Source: Subtercola boreus
Lineage (GTDB): Bacteria; Actinomycetota; Actinomycetes; Actinomycetales; Microbacteriaceae
Length of the DNA stretch: 64,000 bases
NCBI RefSeq assembly: GCF_006716115.1
Contig: NZ_VFOO01000001.1
Location: 62,001-126,000, forward strand
Direction: 5' to 3'
Shown: piece after piece, positions 8,251 to 16,582 of the stretch
Layout: every line of letters starts with the position of its first letter
Numbering within the stretch: the first letter of the stretch is position 1
The notes under the pieces: generated by a model
What the model was told of the DNA's origin: nothing
Seen by the model: only the letters and a program-made list of their open reading frames with translations
Databases searched by the model: none
Translations under genes and position numbers: made by a program

Positions 8251-9303
8251 GTGACACCCGACCGCCGCTGGATCACCGAGGCCATCCGCGAACTGAAAGC
8301 CGACAGCACCCGGAGCGCCGACACGCACCTGCTGCGCTTCCCCGTGCCAAGCGACTGGGGCGTCGACCTGTACTTCAAAGACGAGTCCTCGCATCCGACC
8401 GGTTCCCTCAAGCACCGACTCGCCAAGTCGCTGTTCATCTACGGCCTCGTCGGAGGGCGGATCGGTGCGGGCACAACGGTGGTCGAGGCATCCAGTGGCT
8501 CGACCGCCGTCTCGGAGGCCTACTTCGCGCGGATGCTCGGCCTCGACTTCGTCGCCGTGATGGCCGCGTCGACCAGCCGGCGCAAGATCGAGCTGATCGA
8601 GGGCTACGGCGGACGCTGCGTTCTCGTCGCCACGGCGGGCGAGGTGTACGCCGAGGCCGAGCGCATCGCGCGGGACTCCGGCGGCTACTACCTCGACCAG
8701 TTCACCAACGCGGCCGTCGCCACCGACTGGCGCGGCAACAACAACATCGCGTGCTCGATCTTCGAGCAGATGGCGGGGGAGCGGCATCCGGAGCCCGCCT
8801 GGATCGTCTCTGGGGCCGGCACGGGCGGAACCACCGCCACCATCGCCCGCTACGCCCGGTACGCCGGGGTCGCGACGCGTGTGGCGGTCGGCGACCCGGA
8901 AGGGTCGGTCTTCGAGGAGGCGTGGCGCACGGGGCGAACGGATGTCACGGGCCGCGGCTCCCGCATCGAGGGCATCGGGCGGCCCCGCGTGGAACTCTCG
9001 TTCCTGCCGTCGGTGATCGACTGGGTGCAGACGGTTCCGGATGCGGCGTCCATCGCCGCGATGACGGTGGTGTCCGACGTGCTCGGCCGGGCGCCCGGCC
9101 CGTCGACCGGTACGAACCTGGTGGTGGCGCTCGACCTGGCGCGGGACATGGTCGCCCGCGGCGAGACCGGCAGCATCGTGACGCTGCTCTGCGACGGCGG
9201 CGACCGCTACTCGGACACGTACTACGACGCCGGCTGGGTGGCGGCGCAGGGCTTCGACGTCGCGCCGCCGCTGGCCGCGCTCCGCGAGCGCCTCGCGGGC
9301 TGA
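8251..9303 (+). CDS. PLP-dependent cysteine desulfhydrase / cysteine synthase family (Cds1-like)
   Basis: Fold-type II PLP enzyme of 350 residues, resembling mycobacterial Cds1-type L-cysteine desulfhydrases, which release H2S, pyruvate and ammonia from cysteine. Visible are [17 protein letters not shown] with the Schiff-base lysine at 54, the substrate loop [12 protein letters not shown] (80-90), and the phosphate-binding loop GAGTGGT (188-194). [13 protein letters not shown] and [14 protein letters not shown] also fit this subgroup. The start is GTG at 8251, in frame and preceded by GATGAGG; the upstream open frame is low-complexity repeat and not coding. It is a single-gene unit bounded downstream by a hairpin. 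Cysteine synthase activity remains an alternative. Confidence 0.88.
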   Translation: MTPDRRWITEAIRELKADSTRSADTHLLRFPVPSDWGVDLYFKDESSHPTGSLKHRLAKSLFIYGLVGGRIGAGTTVVEASSGSTAVSEAYFARMLGLDFVAVMAASTSRRKIELIEGYGGRCVLVATAGEVYAEAERIARDSGGYYLDQFTNAAVATDWRGNNNIACSIFEQMAGERHPEPAWIVSGAGTGGTTATIARYARYAGVATRVAVGDPEGSVFEEAWRTGRTDVTGRGSRIEGIGRPRVELSFLPSVIDWVQTVPDAASIAAMTVVSDVLGRAPGPSTGTNLVVALDLARDMVARGETGSIVTLLCDGGDRYSDTYYDAGWVAAQGFDVAPPLAALRERLAG

Positions 9304-9321
9304 CCCCGCCCCCGCCTCGCT

Positions 9322-9351
9322 GCGGCGAGCGGCGAGCCGACCGCTCGCCGC
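9322..9351 (+). terminator. Hairpin after the Cds1-like gene
   Basis: GCGGCGAGCGG (9322-9332) pairs perfectly with CCGCTCGCCGC (9341-9351) around an 8-nt loop, 18 nt after the stop. There is no T-run, as is common in high-GC actinobacteria. The remainder of 9352-9500 shows nothing supported. Confidence 0.55.
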
Positions 9352-9500
9352 CACCCGCTGCTGACCTAACGGACGAGGCTCAGCGAACGTGACCCCGGAT
9401 GCGGGCGCGTGTCGCCTCAGATGCGTCCGTTCGTGCAGCAGGGGCCCGTTCGCACGTGCCGCGGCCGACATCAGGTCCACGGCTGGGGCTGCGGCGGGTG

Positions 9501-10064
9501 TCAGGCGCGGGGGAGCGCAGCGGCCTGCGCGAGGAGCTGCGCCGCGACCACGTCGAACGGTTCGAGCGACTGCGATGCGCGGCTCATCACCACGGCGCCC
9601 TCGCTCGACGCGATGAGCAGCGCGGCGAAGCCGGCGGCCGCCCCGGGCTGGGCGCCGCTTCGCTCGAGCAGCGACGTCAGCGCCTCCCGCCAGTCCCGGA
9701 AGACCCCGGCCGCCGTGCCGAGCAGGTCGGCCGAATCGGTGGCCACCGTGACCGCGAGCACCGAGCATCCGGCCGTGAACTGCGACCGCACCAGCAGCTC
9801 ACGCCACAGGCCGAGGAAGAAGCCGGCCACCTCGACGGGCGGCGATCCGGCGACGGTGTCGAGGGTCGCCCTTGTGCGCGCTCCCATCGAGGTGATTGCG
9901 GCGGCGACGAGTTCGTCTTTGCCGCCCGGGAAGTGATGGTAGATCGAGCCCCGCGGTGCGCCGGTCGCGGCGAGCACCTCGGTGAAGGATGCCCCCTGCA
10001 GCCCTCTCTGCGCGAGCAGCCGGATGGCGCCGTCGATCATCAGCGCTCGTGAGTCGGCAGCCAT
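9501..10064 (-). CDS. TetR family repressor
   Basis: 187 residues. The N-terminal helix-turn-helix is typical of TetR (GAIRLLAQRGLQGASFTEV and GAPRGSIYHHFPGGKDELV). The rest is an all-helical ligand-binding domain of the YxaF/LmrA-like type. The ATG at 10064 follows AAAGGGGAA. The gene starts 25 nt after the tautomerase stop on the same strand, so both genes probably share one mRNA. A perfect 9+9 bp palindrome lies at the promoter of that unit and is the likely operator, implying autoregulation. The inducer is unknown. Confidence 0.88.
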   Translation of the reverse strand: MAADSRALMIDGAIRLLAQRGLQGASFTEVLAATGAPRGSIYHHFPGGKDELVAAAITSMGARTRATLDTVAGSPPVEVAGFFLGLWRELLVRSQFTAGCSVLAVTVATDSADLLGTAAGVFRDWREALTSLLERSGAQPGAAAGFAALLIASSEGAVVMSRASQSLEPFDVVAAQLLAQAAALPRA

Positions 10065-10088
10065 CGTTCCCCTTTCGGAGCCTCCACT

Positions 10089-10586
10089 CTACGCAGCGGG
10101 ACTCCCCGAGGAGGCCTCAGCCCCGGCTCCAGCCCCAGCACCAGCAGCTGCCGCCGCGGCCGCCTGCAGACCGGCGATCTGCGTGCGAGCCGCCAGCACC
10201 AGCTCGTCGTTCGTGTTCGCGTGGCCGCCGAGCCCCCAGCCGCCGGCGACGGCCTCTGTGAGCAGCACCCAGGTGCGATCGGCCAGGGAGGGGTCGCCCG
10301 CCGCGCTCGCGACGATCGCGGTGAACTGCGACACGACGGCGAGCTGCTGCTCGCGGCTCAGCGCTCCCGCATTGGTGAGCACCTGCACGCGCACGTAGTC
10401 GCTCGCGCCGTCGACGTTCGACAGGTCGCCCTGCGGCAGTTCGTGCACGAAGCCCGCGGTGTTCTGCCGGAACAGGGGGATGTCGGGCACCTGCTCGATC
10501 GTCTTCAGAGTGGTGGCAAGGTCGCGGGCGAGCTGGTGCTTGTCGGCGAAGGTTCCGGCGGTGGCGTAGACGTCGATCATGGGCAT
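10089..10586 (-). CDS. Tautomerase superfamily protein with Pro-1
   Basis: 165 residues starting MPMIDVYATAGTF. In the 4-oxalocrotonate tautomerase/MIF superfamily the proline exposed after removal of Met is the catalytic base, and it is present here. The start at 10586 is chosen for this proline and for the GAGGAG 8-13 nt upstream. The body (about residues 1-135) is the size of a fused tautomerase. The C-terminus is a low-complexity Ala/Gly run of about 25 residues. It is the first gene of a two-gene unit with the TetR regulator. Its substrate is not evident. Confidence 0.82.
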   Translation of the reverse strand: MPMIDVYATAGTFADKHQLARDLATTLKTIEQVPDIPLFRQNTAGFVHELPQGDLSNVDGASDYVRVQVLTNAGALSREQQLAVVSQFTAIVASAAGDPSLADRTWVLLTEAVAGGWGLGGHANTNDELVLAARTQIAGLQAAAAAAAGAGAGAGAEASSGSPAA

Positions 10587-10639
10587 GGCGGTGGACTCCT
10601 CGAGTAAGACGATCGTCATAGTGACACCGATCATCCTGC

Positions 10640-10659
10640 ACTATGACGCCCGTCATAGT
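10640..10659. promoter_or_regulatory. Palindromic operator in the tautomerase-TetR / GNAT divergent promoter
   Basis: ACTATGACGCCCGTCATAGT is a perfect inverted repeat of 9 bp with a 2-bp centre. A second, imperfect site overlaps 10611-10622 (CGTCATAGTG). The first site lies about 54 bp before the tautomerase start and 25 bp before the TAGGCT box (10685-10690) of the divergent GNAT gene, so one repressor could control both. Confidence 0.7.
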
Positions 10660-10720
10660 CAACCGGGGCAGCTCGGACGCCGTCGTAGGCTGGGGGGCAG
10701 AGCGAAGAGGAGGCGGCACC

Positions 10721-11287
10721 GTGCAGCACCAGATCCACCTCGAGGGGTACGGCATCCGGCTCCAGCCGATCTCCGCCGGGCATGCCGATGCGCTGCAGGC
10801 GCTCACCGATGACGCGCTCTGGGCGGGCATGACCTCTCCGAGGCCGATGGATGCCGCGGCCTACGCCCGCCACATCGAGGCCCAGCTCGCCGAACCGAGC
10901 ACGATGACCTTCGTGGTGGAGGGTGAGGGTGGCGACATCCGGGGCACCACCAGTTTCGACGACCACTCGCCCTCGCAGCGCCGGATCGAGATCGGCAGCA
11001 CGTGGTACGGCCGCGAATTCTGGGGTGGCCGCACGAACCCCGCGGCCAAGCGACTGCTCTTCGGGTATGCCTTCGACGAGCTCGGTCTGGCCCGCGTGGC
11101 GCTCCGCTGTGATGCGCGCAACACCCGCAGCGCCGCGGCGATCCAGCGGCTCGGAGCGGTTCCGGAGGGCGTGTTGCGCTCGCACCGCTCCTCTCCCGAC
11201 GGCAGCCGCGGCGACACGGCCTACTTCTCCGTGATCGCGCAGGAGTGGCCGGATGTTCGGCGCAGGCTCGACGAGCGCCTGGCGTGA
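10721..11287 (+). CDS. GNAT acetyltransferase, RimJ/RimL-like
   Basis: 188 residues. GTG at 10721 is chosen because AGAGGAGG lies 8-15 nt upstream. The sequence has the Acetyltransf_3 layout: IRLQPISAGHADALQALTDD at the N-terminus, GSTWYGREFWGGRTNPAAK with the acetyl-CoA binding turn, and LARVALRCDARNTRSAAAI followed by GAVPEGVLRSH at the C-terminus. Such proteins acetylate the N-termini of ribosomal proteins or small molecules; the substrate here is unknown. TAGGCT at 10685-10690 is the likely -10. The stop overlaps the GTG start of the next gene. Confidence 0.88.
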   Translation: MQHQIHLEGYGIRLQPISAGHADALQALTDDALWAGMTSPRPMDAAAYARHIEAQLAEPSTMTFVVEGEGGDIRGTTSFDDHSPSQRRIEIGSTWYGREFWGGRTNPAAKRLLFGYAFDELGLARVALRCDARNTRSAAAIQRLGAVPEGVLRSHRSSPDGSRGDTAYFSVIAQEWPDVRRRLDERLA

Positions 11288-11952
11288 GGGCCGTCACCGC
11301 AGCGCACCTGCACGGCCGGCGGGTGACCCGGCTGGTCGCGGCCGTCGCCGGCCTCGCCGCCTTCGCGCTCGTCGCGCTGGTCTCCCTCGCCCCGCCGCCG
11401 CAGGCGCCGACCGCGGATGGTGCCCACGGTTACGTGCAGACGAGCGCCCAGGGTTCGCTGCAGATCGTGACGGTGCCCGGGGATGCGGCGGGGGTGACGG
11501 TCACGCGCGACGACTACTCGGCCACCGCCGGCGTCAAGACTCTCGCGGCCGGGAGCACCAACAAGGACTGGGCGACGCTCGTTCTACTGCTGGCCGGATT
11601 CCCGATGACCGATTCCAACATCACGGTGATGATGCGCTGGATGCGGCAGGAGAACGGTCCGCCCGACTGGTGGAACCGCAACAATCCGCTGAACAACGGT
11701 TGGGGATCCGGCGGTGGCAGCGGTTTCGGCAGCTACGACAATCTCTCCACCGCGGCGGCCAACTGCGCCGAGGCGCTGCACAGCGTGAGCGGGTACTCGG
11801 CGATCGTGGCCGGGTTCCAGGCCTCAGCTCCGACCGCCCAGATCGAGAGCGCCATCTGGGCCTCGCCGTGGGCGTCGAGCCACTACGCGAACGGGTCGCA
11901 CTGGTCCTATGCACCGGTGCCGGTGATTGCCTCGCCGGCGGGTACGTGGTGA
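11284..11952 (+). CDS. Secreted lysozyme/glucosaminidase-like protein
   Basis: 222 residues from the GTG at 11284, which overlaps the GNAT stop (GTGA). A basic N-terminus and hydrophobic segment (residues about 14-40) form a signal peptide or anchor. The mature part has MRQENGPPDWWNRNNPLNN, then FGSYDNLSTAAANCAEAL and GYSAIVAGFQASAPTAQIES. The Glu plus N-N-P-L-N pattern followed by a Tyr-x-N loop is seen in small peptidoglycan-degrading lysozyme-like proteins of phages and actinobacteria. This makes a cell-wall hydrolase the best guess, but the similarity is motif-level only. Coupling to an acetyltransferase gene may be incidental. Confidence 0.65.
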   Translation: MRAVTAAHLHGRRVTRLVAAVAGLAAFALVALVSLAPPPQAPTADGAHGYVQTSAQGSLQIVTVPGDAAGVTVTRDDYSATAGVKTLAAGSTNKDWATLVLLLAGFPMTDSNITVMMRWMRQENGPPDWWNRNNPLNNGWGSGGGSGFGSYDNLSTAAANCAEALHSVSGYSAIVAGFQASAPTAQIESAIWASPWASSHYANGSHWSYAPVPVIASPAGTW

Positions 11953-11988
11953 GCCGGGCTGAGGCACTCCCGCCCCGGGGCTGCTCGA

Positions 11989-12636
11989 TCAGTGCTGCGC
12001 TGCACCGCGGCTGAGCATCCAGACCGGCAGGGCCGAGACGATGAGGTCGAGCAGGAAGTCGACCTCGGGGGTCTCGGGATGCTGCAGCCAGGACTGGATG
12101 GCGCCGGCATAGGCATGCGCAACGAACGACGAGTACATGGCCAGCGCGGCCCCACGGTGGGGCTCGTCGTCGAACCCTCTGAGCCGTGGCGGAGTGCGGT
12201 GCAGGGCGACGATCGACTGCTCGACCGCCGCCGCGAAGTGGTCGCTGAGCAGCTGGTAGAGCTCGGGGGAGAGCCCGCCTCCGCCCTGCAGGTAGATCTG
12301 CCGGCGAGCGTCGACGGCGGAGAGGATCGCGCGCAGGCGGTGTCTCACCGCGCGCTCGAGGTCGGCCGACGACATGGTCAGCTCCTGCTCGGCTCGGTCG
12401 CGGGCCTCGTCGAGCTCGGCGGTGAGGGTGCGGGCGAGCAGCTGGGCGGGGGTCGCCGCATGGTTGTAGAAGGTCTTGCGGCTGACGCCGGCCGCGCCGA
12501 CGAGGGCCGTCACCGAGATCGACGAGGCCGGTCGGGTGGAGGCGAGGCGCAGCACGGCCTCCCGCAGCCGGGCGGCGCTCCGTTCGCTCCGCGGATCGGT
12601 GGCGGCGGCAGCGGTGGCGTGTTCGGTTCCGGTCAC
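11989..12636 (-). CDS. TetR family repressor, divergent from MFS pump
   Basis: 215 residues from GTG at 12636; a TTG two codons upstream (12642) is possible. A TetR helix-turn-helix (SISVTALVGAAGVSRKTFYNH, read with one break) is followed by a helical ligand domain. It faces the MFS gene at 12684 across a 47-bp gap that contains an AT-rich palindrome, the usual arrangement for a repressor that controls the neighbouring efflux pump and itself. Confidence 0.85.
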   Translation of the reverse strand: MTGTEHATAAAATDPRSERSAARLREAVLRLASTRPASSISVTALVGAAGVSRKTFYNHAATPAQLLARTLTAELDEARDRAEQELTMSSADLERAVRHRLRAILSAVDARRQIYLQGGGGLSPELYQLLSDHFAAAVEQSIVALHRTPPRLRGFDDEPHRGAALAMYSSFVAHAYAGAIQSWLQHPETPEVDFLLDLIVSALPVWMLSRGAAQH

Positions 12637-12644
12637 ACCCAACT

Positions 12645-12662
12645 ATTACACACCTGAGTAAT
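12645..12662. promoter_or_regulatory. Operator between TetR gene and MFS pump
   Basis: ATTACACACCTGAGTAAT matches its own reverse complement at 14 of 18 positions. It is the only AT-rich stretch in the gap and lies just upstream of the TAGCGT (12669-12674) that is the probable -10 of the pump gene. Confidence 0.55.
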
Positions 12663-12683
12663 AAGGTGTAGCGTGACATCATC

Positions 12684-14126
12684 ATGACCGGCATCCGCAT
12701 CGACTCACCGCGCCTCATCCTCCCGACCCTCGTCTTTCTCGGAACCGTCTCGACGGCGGTCGGCAGCCTCGGCGCACCGCTCCTGCCCACGATCGCCCGC
12801 CTCGACGGGGTGTCGCTCGCGGCCTCCCAATGGGCCCTCACGATCACCCTGCTCGCCGGGGCCGTCGCGTCACCGGTGCTCGGAAAGCTCGCTGACGGCA
12901 GCCATCGCCGCGCCGTCATCGTCGGCGCGCTCGCGATCGTCGCCGCCGGCTGCGTGCTCGCGGCCCTGCCGTTCGGCTTCGGCTGGCTGCTTGTCGGCCG
13001 GGCGATGCAGGGGATCGGCCTCGGTCTGGTGCCCCTCGCGATCGCTGCGGCCCGGGATGCCCTGCCGCCCGCCAAGGCCGGCCCGGGCATCGCGCTCCTG
13101 GGAGTGACCACCGCGGCCGGGCTCGGCATTGGCTACCCCATCGCCGGCGTCGTCACGCAGTTCTTCGGGCTCGCTGCAGCGTTCTGGCTCGGCGCCGTCA
13201 TCACAGCGATCGCCGCGATCGGGGTGCTGGTCATCCTGCCCGACAGTCCCGCCCGGCCGGCCACGAAGCTCGACCTGGTCGGGGCCGTGCTGCTGGCCGT
13301 CGCGATCGCGGGGTTGCTGCTGGTGTGTGCGGAGGGGCCGCAGTGGGGGTGGGCATCCACCGCTCTCGTCGTGACTGCCGTCCTCGCTATCGTCGCCTCC
13401 GTGTTGTGGGTGCTCTGGGAGCTGAGGGTCGCTTCGCCGCTGGTGAACGTGCGGCTTCTGGTGCATCCGTCGGTGCTGGCCGCCGACGTGATGGTCGTGC
13501 TCGTGGGCGCCGGCATCTACCCGTTGCTGTCGCTCGTCGTGCGCTACGTGCAGACGCCGACGGATGCCGGGTACGGGTTCGACTACCCGGCGGCCATCGC
13601 CGGGCTGATGCTCGTGCCGTATTCGCTGGCCAGCTTCTTCGCGAGCAGGGTGGTGCAGCGACTCATCGCCCGAGTGTCGCTCGAGGTGCTCGTCGTGGCG
13701 AGTAGCGTGGTGCTGATCGGATCGATGGTGGTGTTCCTGACGGCCAGGGGCTCTCTCATTCCGCTCCTGATCGCGATGGCGCTCGCAGGGTTCGGCATCG
13801 GGGCGATCTTCGCGGTCAATCCGGCGCAACTGCACCAGGGGGTGCCCGCCCACGAGACCGCCAGCGCGAACAGTTTCTACCAGGTGCTGCGCTACATCGG
13901 GTATTCGCTCGGCAGCGCGCTCAGCGCGACGCTGCTTGTGGCGACGATCCCGACCGGCGGCTCGGTGCCGACGGAGGGCGGCTACAGTGCGGCGGCCTGG
14001 TTCGGCATCGCCGCCCTCGTGGTGGCCGTGGTCGCAGGCACCCTGCTCAGCCGGCACAGTGCGCGTCGCCGTGCGATCGGGGTGCGTGAGGAGCAGATCG
14101 CAGCAGAGGAGTCGCTGGCGGGCTGA
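12684..14126 (+). CDS. MFS transporter, DHA2/EmrB-QacA type
   Basis: 480 residues with about 14 hydrophobic segments, the number typical of DHA2 drug:proton antiporters. Motif A-like sequence GKLADGSHRRAVIVGA follows helix 2, and GRAMQGIGLGLVPLAIAAARD matches the helix 4 region with its conserved arginine. The ATG at 12684 lies 9 nt after a TAGCGT box, so the leader is very short. The gene is paired with a divergent TetR repressor, which suggests inducible efflux of a toxic compound. The substrate is unknown. Confidence 0.88.
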   Translation: MTGIRIDSPRLILPTLVFLGTVSTAVGSLGAPLLPTIARLDGVSLAASQWALTITLLAGAVASPVLGKLADGSHRRAVIVGALAIVAAGCVLAALPFGFGWLLVGRAMQGIGLGLVPLAIAAARDALPPAKAGPGIALLGVTTAAGLGIGYPIAGVVTQFFGLAAAFWLGAVITAIAAIGVLVILPDSPARPATKLDLVGAVLLAVAIAGLLLVCAEGPQWGWASTALVVTAVLAIVASVLWVLWELRVASPLVNVRLLVHPSVLAADVMVVLVGAGIYPLLSLVVRYVQTPTDAGYGFDYPAAIAGLMLVPYSLASFFASRVVQRLIARVSLEVLVVASSVVLIGSMVVFLTARGSLIPLLIAMALAGFGIGAIFAVNPAQLHQGVPAHETASANSFYQVLRYIGYSLGSALSATLLVATIPTGGSVPTEGGYSAAAWFGIAALVVAVVAGTLLSRHSARRRAIGVREEQIAAEESLAG

Positions 14127-14134
14127 GCGGCGGA

Positions 14135-14470
14135 CTACGGCGCGCGGAGGTCCTCGACGGCGCTCTCTGAGGTGAGGAAGGCGACCAGGCCGGGGAAGCG
14201 GGCTTCGAGCTCGTCGCCCCGAAGCGCGATCCGGTGGCTGCGGCCCTCGACGATCACCGTCGTCAGGCCGGCCTCCCGCAGCGTTTTGAAGTGGTGCGAG
14301 AGCGTCGACTTCTGGATGTCGAGACCGAACTCGTCCACGTTGCAGGCGTGGTACTCGCCGTCGGCCAACACCTGCAGCATCTTCACCCGCCCAGGGTCGG
14401 CGAGGGCGCGCAGGATGTTCGTCAGTCTGATGTCGTCGACATCGGGCTGCGGGAAGGGGTTGTCGGTCAT
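14135..14470 (-). CDS. ArsR family transcriptional regulator
   Basis: 111 residues with the winged-helix signature of ArsR/SmtB proteins: LRALADPGRVKMLQVLADGE, then the recognition helix KSTLSHHFKTLREAGLTTV and the wing EGRSHRIALR. A single Cys (YHACNV) is present but the classic CXC metal motif is not, so a non-metal signal is more likely. It is divergent from the MFS gene at 14527 across a 56-bp AT-rich gap, which suggests that it represses that gene. It converges on the upstream MFS gene, 8 bp from its stop. Confidence 0.87.
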   Translation of the reverse strand: MTDNPFPQPDVDDIRLTNILRALADPGRVKMLQVLADGEYHACNVDEFGLDIQKSTLSHHFKTLREAGLTTVIVEGRSHRIALRGDELEARFPGLVAFLTSESAVEDLRAP

Positions 14471-14514
14471 CCGGAGAGCTCCACAAATAGTTCGATCTTC
14501 GTCAAACCATCTGC

Positions 14515-14520
14515 TACCTT
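14515..14520 (+). promoter_or_regulatory. -10 box TACCTT, leaderless start predicted
   Basis: Six nt separate this hexamer from the ATG at 14527, so transcription should begin at or next to the start codon. The divergent ArsR start is 45 bp upstream. Confidence 0.6.
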
Positions 14521-14526
14521 ATCGGT

Positions 14527-15747
14527 ATGACGAACATCGAACAATCATACGCCGCGCGACGGTTCGACGGGCGGCTGGTGCTGTTGGCCATCGGGCTCTT
14601 CGTCGTCGGAACCAACGCCTTCGTCATTGCGGGCCTCCTGCCCGCCATCGCCTCGACCCTCGGCGTCGACGCGAGCGACGTCAGCTACTCCATCACCTTC
14701 TACGCGATCGTCGTCGCCGTGGCGGCACCGGCCGTCGCCATTCTGCTGCCCCGGCTCTCCCGAACGACCCTGATGGCCGCGGGTCTCGGGCTGATCGCCC
14801 TCGGGACGGTGCTCGCCGCCGCATCCACGACCCTGCCCCTCTTCACCGCGGGCCGCATTCTCGCCGCGCTCGGTGGGGCCGCGCTGGTTCCCGCCGCCAC
14901 AGCGGCCGCCGCCAGCCTCTCGACTCCGGCCGCCCGGGGCCGCGCCATCGCCTTCGTCTCGCTCGGCTTCACGGCGGCGACCGCGCTCGGCTCGCCGCTC
15001 GGTACCGCCCTCGGCGCCGTCGGCGGCTGGCAGCTCCCGCTGCTGATCGTCGCCGGCATCGCGGCCGTGCTCGCCGTGGCTGTGGCACTGTTGGTGCGCG
15101 GCATTCCCGTCGGGCACCCTGTGTCGATGAGGGCGCGGTTCGCCCCGCTCGCCGACCACCGCATCGTGCTGTCGCTGGCGGCCACGCTCTTCCTCACGGC
15201 AGGGTTCAACGTCGTCTACATCTTCAGTTCGTCCATCACCGCGGGTGCGACCGGGGGCGCCGGCGGTCTGCTCGCTCTGCTGCTCCTCGTCTACGGTGTG
15301 GCCGGAACCGGGGGAAACCTGGTCTCGGGGCGACTCACCGACCGGCTCGGCAGCAGACGAACGGCCACCATCGCGCTGGCAGTGCACGCGGCCGCGCTGA
15401 TCGCGCTTCCGGTGATCGACGCGAACTACCTGACCACGGCGATCGTCTTCGCCGTCTGGGGATTCGCCGCCTTCGCTGCTGCACCCGCCGTGCAGCACCG
15501 GATGATCACGATCGACCCGGCCGCATCCGGCCTCGCCCTCTCGTGGTACACCACCGCCATGTACGCCGGAATCGGGATCGCGCCACCCCTCGGTGCCGCG
15601 GCGCTCAGCTTCGGCGGGGCGCAGTCGGTACCTCTCGCCGGGGCGGCGGCGGTCGTGCTGGCCCTCGGGCTGTTCCAGCTCGGCTACCTCGTGAAGCGCG
15701 GCCGCGCGCTCGCGCCGACGGCCCCGGAGGGCGCGCTCGCCTCATAG
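14527..15747 (+). CDS. MFS transporter, DHA1 type (AraJ/Cmx-like)
   Basis: 406 residues with 12 predicted membrane segments. VGTNAFVIAGLLPAIASTLG in helix 1, and AGRILAALGGAALVPAATAA with a conserved arginine in helix 4, match the DHA1 sugar/drug efflux group. VSGRLTDRLGSRRT is the mid-protein motif A repeat. No ribosome-binding site precedes the ATG, consistent with the leaderless promoter. The adjacent divergent ArsR gene is the likely regulator. The substrate is unknown. Confidence 0.87.
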   Translation: MTNIEQSYAARRFDGRLVLLAIGLFVVGTNAFVIAGLLPAIASTLGVDASDVSYSITFYAIVVAVAAPAVAILLPRLSRTTLMAAGLGLIALGTVLAAASTTLPLFTAGRILAALGGAALVPAATAAAASLSTPAARGRAIAFVSLGFTAATALGSPLGTALGAVGGWQLPLLIVAGIAAVLAVAVALLVRGIPVGHPVSMRARFAPLADHRIVLSLAATLFLTAGFNVVYIFSSSITAGATGGAGGLLALLLLVYGVAGTGGNLVSGRLTDRLGSRRTATIALAVHAAALIALPVIDANYLTTAIVFAVWGFAAFAAAPAVQHRMITIDPAASGLALSWYTTAMYAGIGIAPPLGAAALSFGGAQSVPLAGAAAVVLALGLFQLGYLVKRGRALAPTAPEGALAS

Positions 15748-15765
15748 GTGATCCGCGCCTCGCCA

Positions 15766-16078
15766 CGCCTCGCCACGCTGCGCTGGGCCACGCCACGCCG
15801 CGCCTCGCCACGCTGCGCCGGGCCACGCCACGCCGCGCCTCGCCACGCTGCGCTGGGCCGCGCCTCGCCGCGCCTCGCCACGCTGCGCTGGGCCACGCCA
15901 CGCCGCGCCTCGCCGTGACTCGCCTCGCCACGCTGCGCTGCGCCTCGCTGCGCCGCGCCTCGCTGCGCCGCGCCTCGCTGCGCCGCGCCTCGCCGCGCTG
16001 CGCCGCGCCTCGCTGCGCCGCGCCTCGCTGCGCCGCGCCTCGCCGCGCTGCGCCTCGCCACGCTGCGCCGCGCTGTGG
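15766..16078. repeat. Tandem array: four 35-bp units, then 15-bp units
   Basis: Units of exactly 35 bp start at 15766, 15801, 15836 and 15871 and begin CGCCTCGCCACGCTGCGC. After 15905 the array continues as 15-bp units (CGCCTCGCTGCGCCG) to about 16078. No spacers, so not CRISPR. It fills the gap between two convergent genes; no gene is supported in 15748-16153. Confidence 0.85.
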
Positions 16079-16153
16079 GGTCGCTGTGACGCCCGCCGCC
16101 GCCCCACTGCCGCTCTCGGCACGCCGCTCACTGCCCGCTGCGTGAAGCTCGGC

Positions 16154-16570
16154 TCAGGCGCCGAGCGTGAACTCGAAGAACGCGCCGTCGGCGTCGTGCA
16201 CGATGCGAGCGGAGCCGGCGAAACCGGTGAAGTCGCCGGTACCGGTGCCGGGCACGATGTAGCCGAAGGCCGACGGGTCGCTCGGATGCTGCAGGGCGCC
16301 GTGATGCACGGTGAACGAGCCGGTGCGGCCGTCGTCGAGGGTTCCGGTGATGCGCTCGGCCGCGAGGTATCCGCGGCCCGACTCCTCGTCTCCCGACGAG
16401 AGGAACTCGGCGACGCTCTCGCCCACGATCCCGGCGGTGTAGGTCTTCCGCATGATGATCGCGCCGACCCACTCGCCGTCACCGTCGAGGCCGACGAGCG
16501 GCGACGGGTCCCACCCCGTCACCGAGAATCGAGCGATGAGGGTGGTGGGGCTCGGCGCCTTGTCAGTCAT
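16154..16570 (-). CDS. DUF3224 family protein
   Basis: 138 residues. MTDKAPSPTTLIARFSVTGW at the N-terminus, YTAGIVGESVAEFL, and the C-terminal strand pair GTGTGDFTGFAGSARI are features of the DUF3224 beta-barrel family, whose function is not established. ATG at 16570 is preferred over GTG at 16576 because TAGGCT (16577-16582) is then six nt from the start. It lies between the tandem array and the APC permease and is transcribed in the same direction as the permease. Confidence 0.82.
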   Translation of the reverse strand: MTDKAPSPTTLIARFSVTGWDPSPLVGLDGDGEWVGAIIMRKTYTAGIVGESVAEFLSSGDEESGRGYLAAERITGTLDDGRTGSFTVHHGALQHPSDPSAFGYIVPGTGTGDFTGFAGSARIVHDADGAFFEFTLGA

Positions 16571-16576
16571 GCCCAC

Positions 16577-16582
16577 AGCCTA
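16577..16582 (-). promoter_or_regulatory. -10 box TAGGCT, leaderless start predicted
   Basis: On the minus strand TAGGCT is followed by six nt and the ATG at 16570. It overlaps the last codons of the upstream permease gene, so DUF3224 may have its own promoter. Confidence 0.6.

Noticed and set aside
5192-8257. 1021-codon open frame on the minus strand
   Set aside because: It is antisense to the surface protein gene, is Arg-rich, has no start signal and no recognisable domain; long antisense frames are expected at this GC content.
12870-14486. 538-codon minus-strand open frame
   Set aside because: Antisense shadow of the MFS gene, rich in His/Arg/Asp/Gly, and it overlaps the clear ArsR gene.
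15766-15905. 35-bp repeats considered as a CRISPR array
   Set aside because: Units are directly adjacent with no spacers and there are no cas genes.
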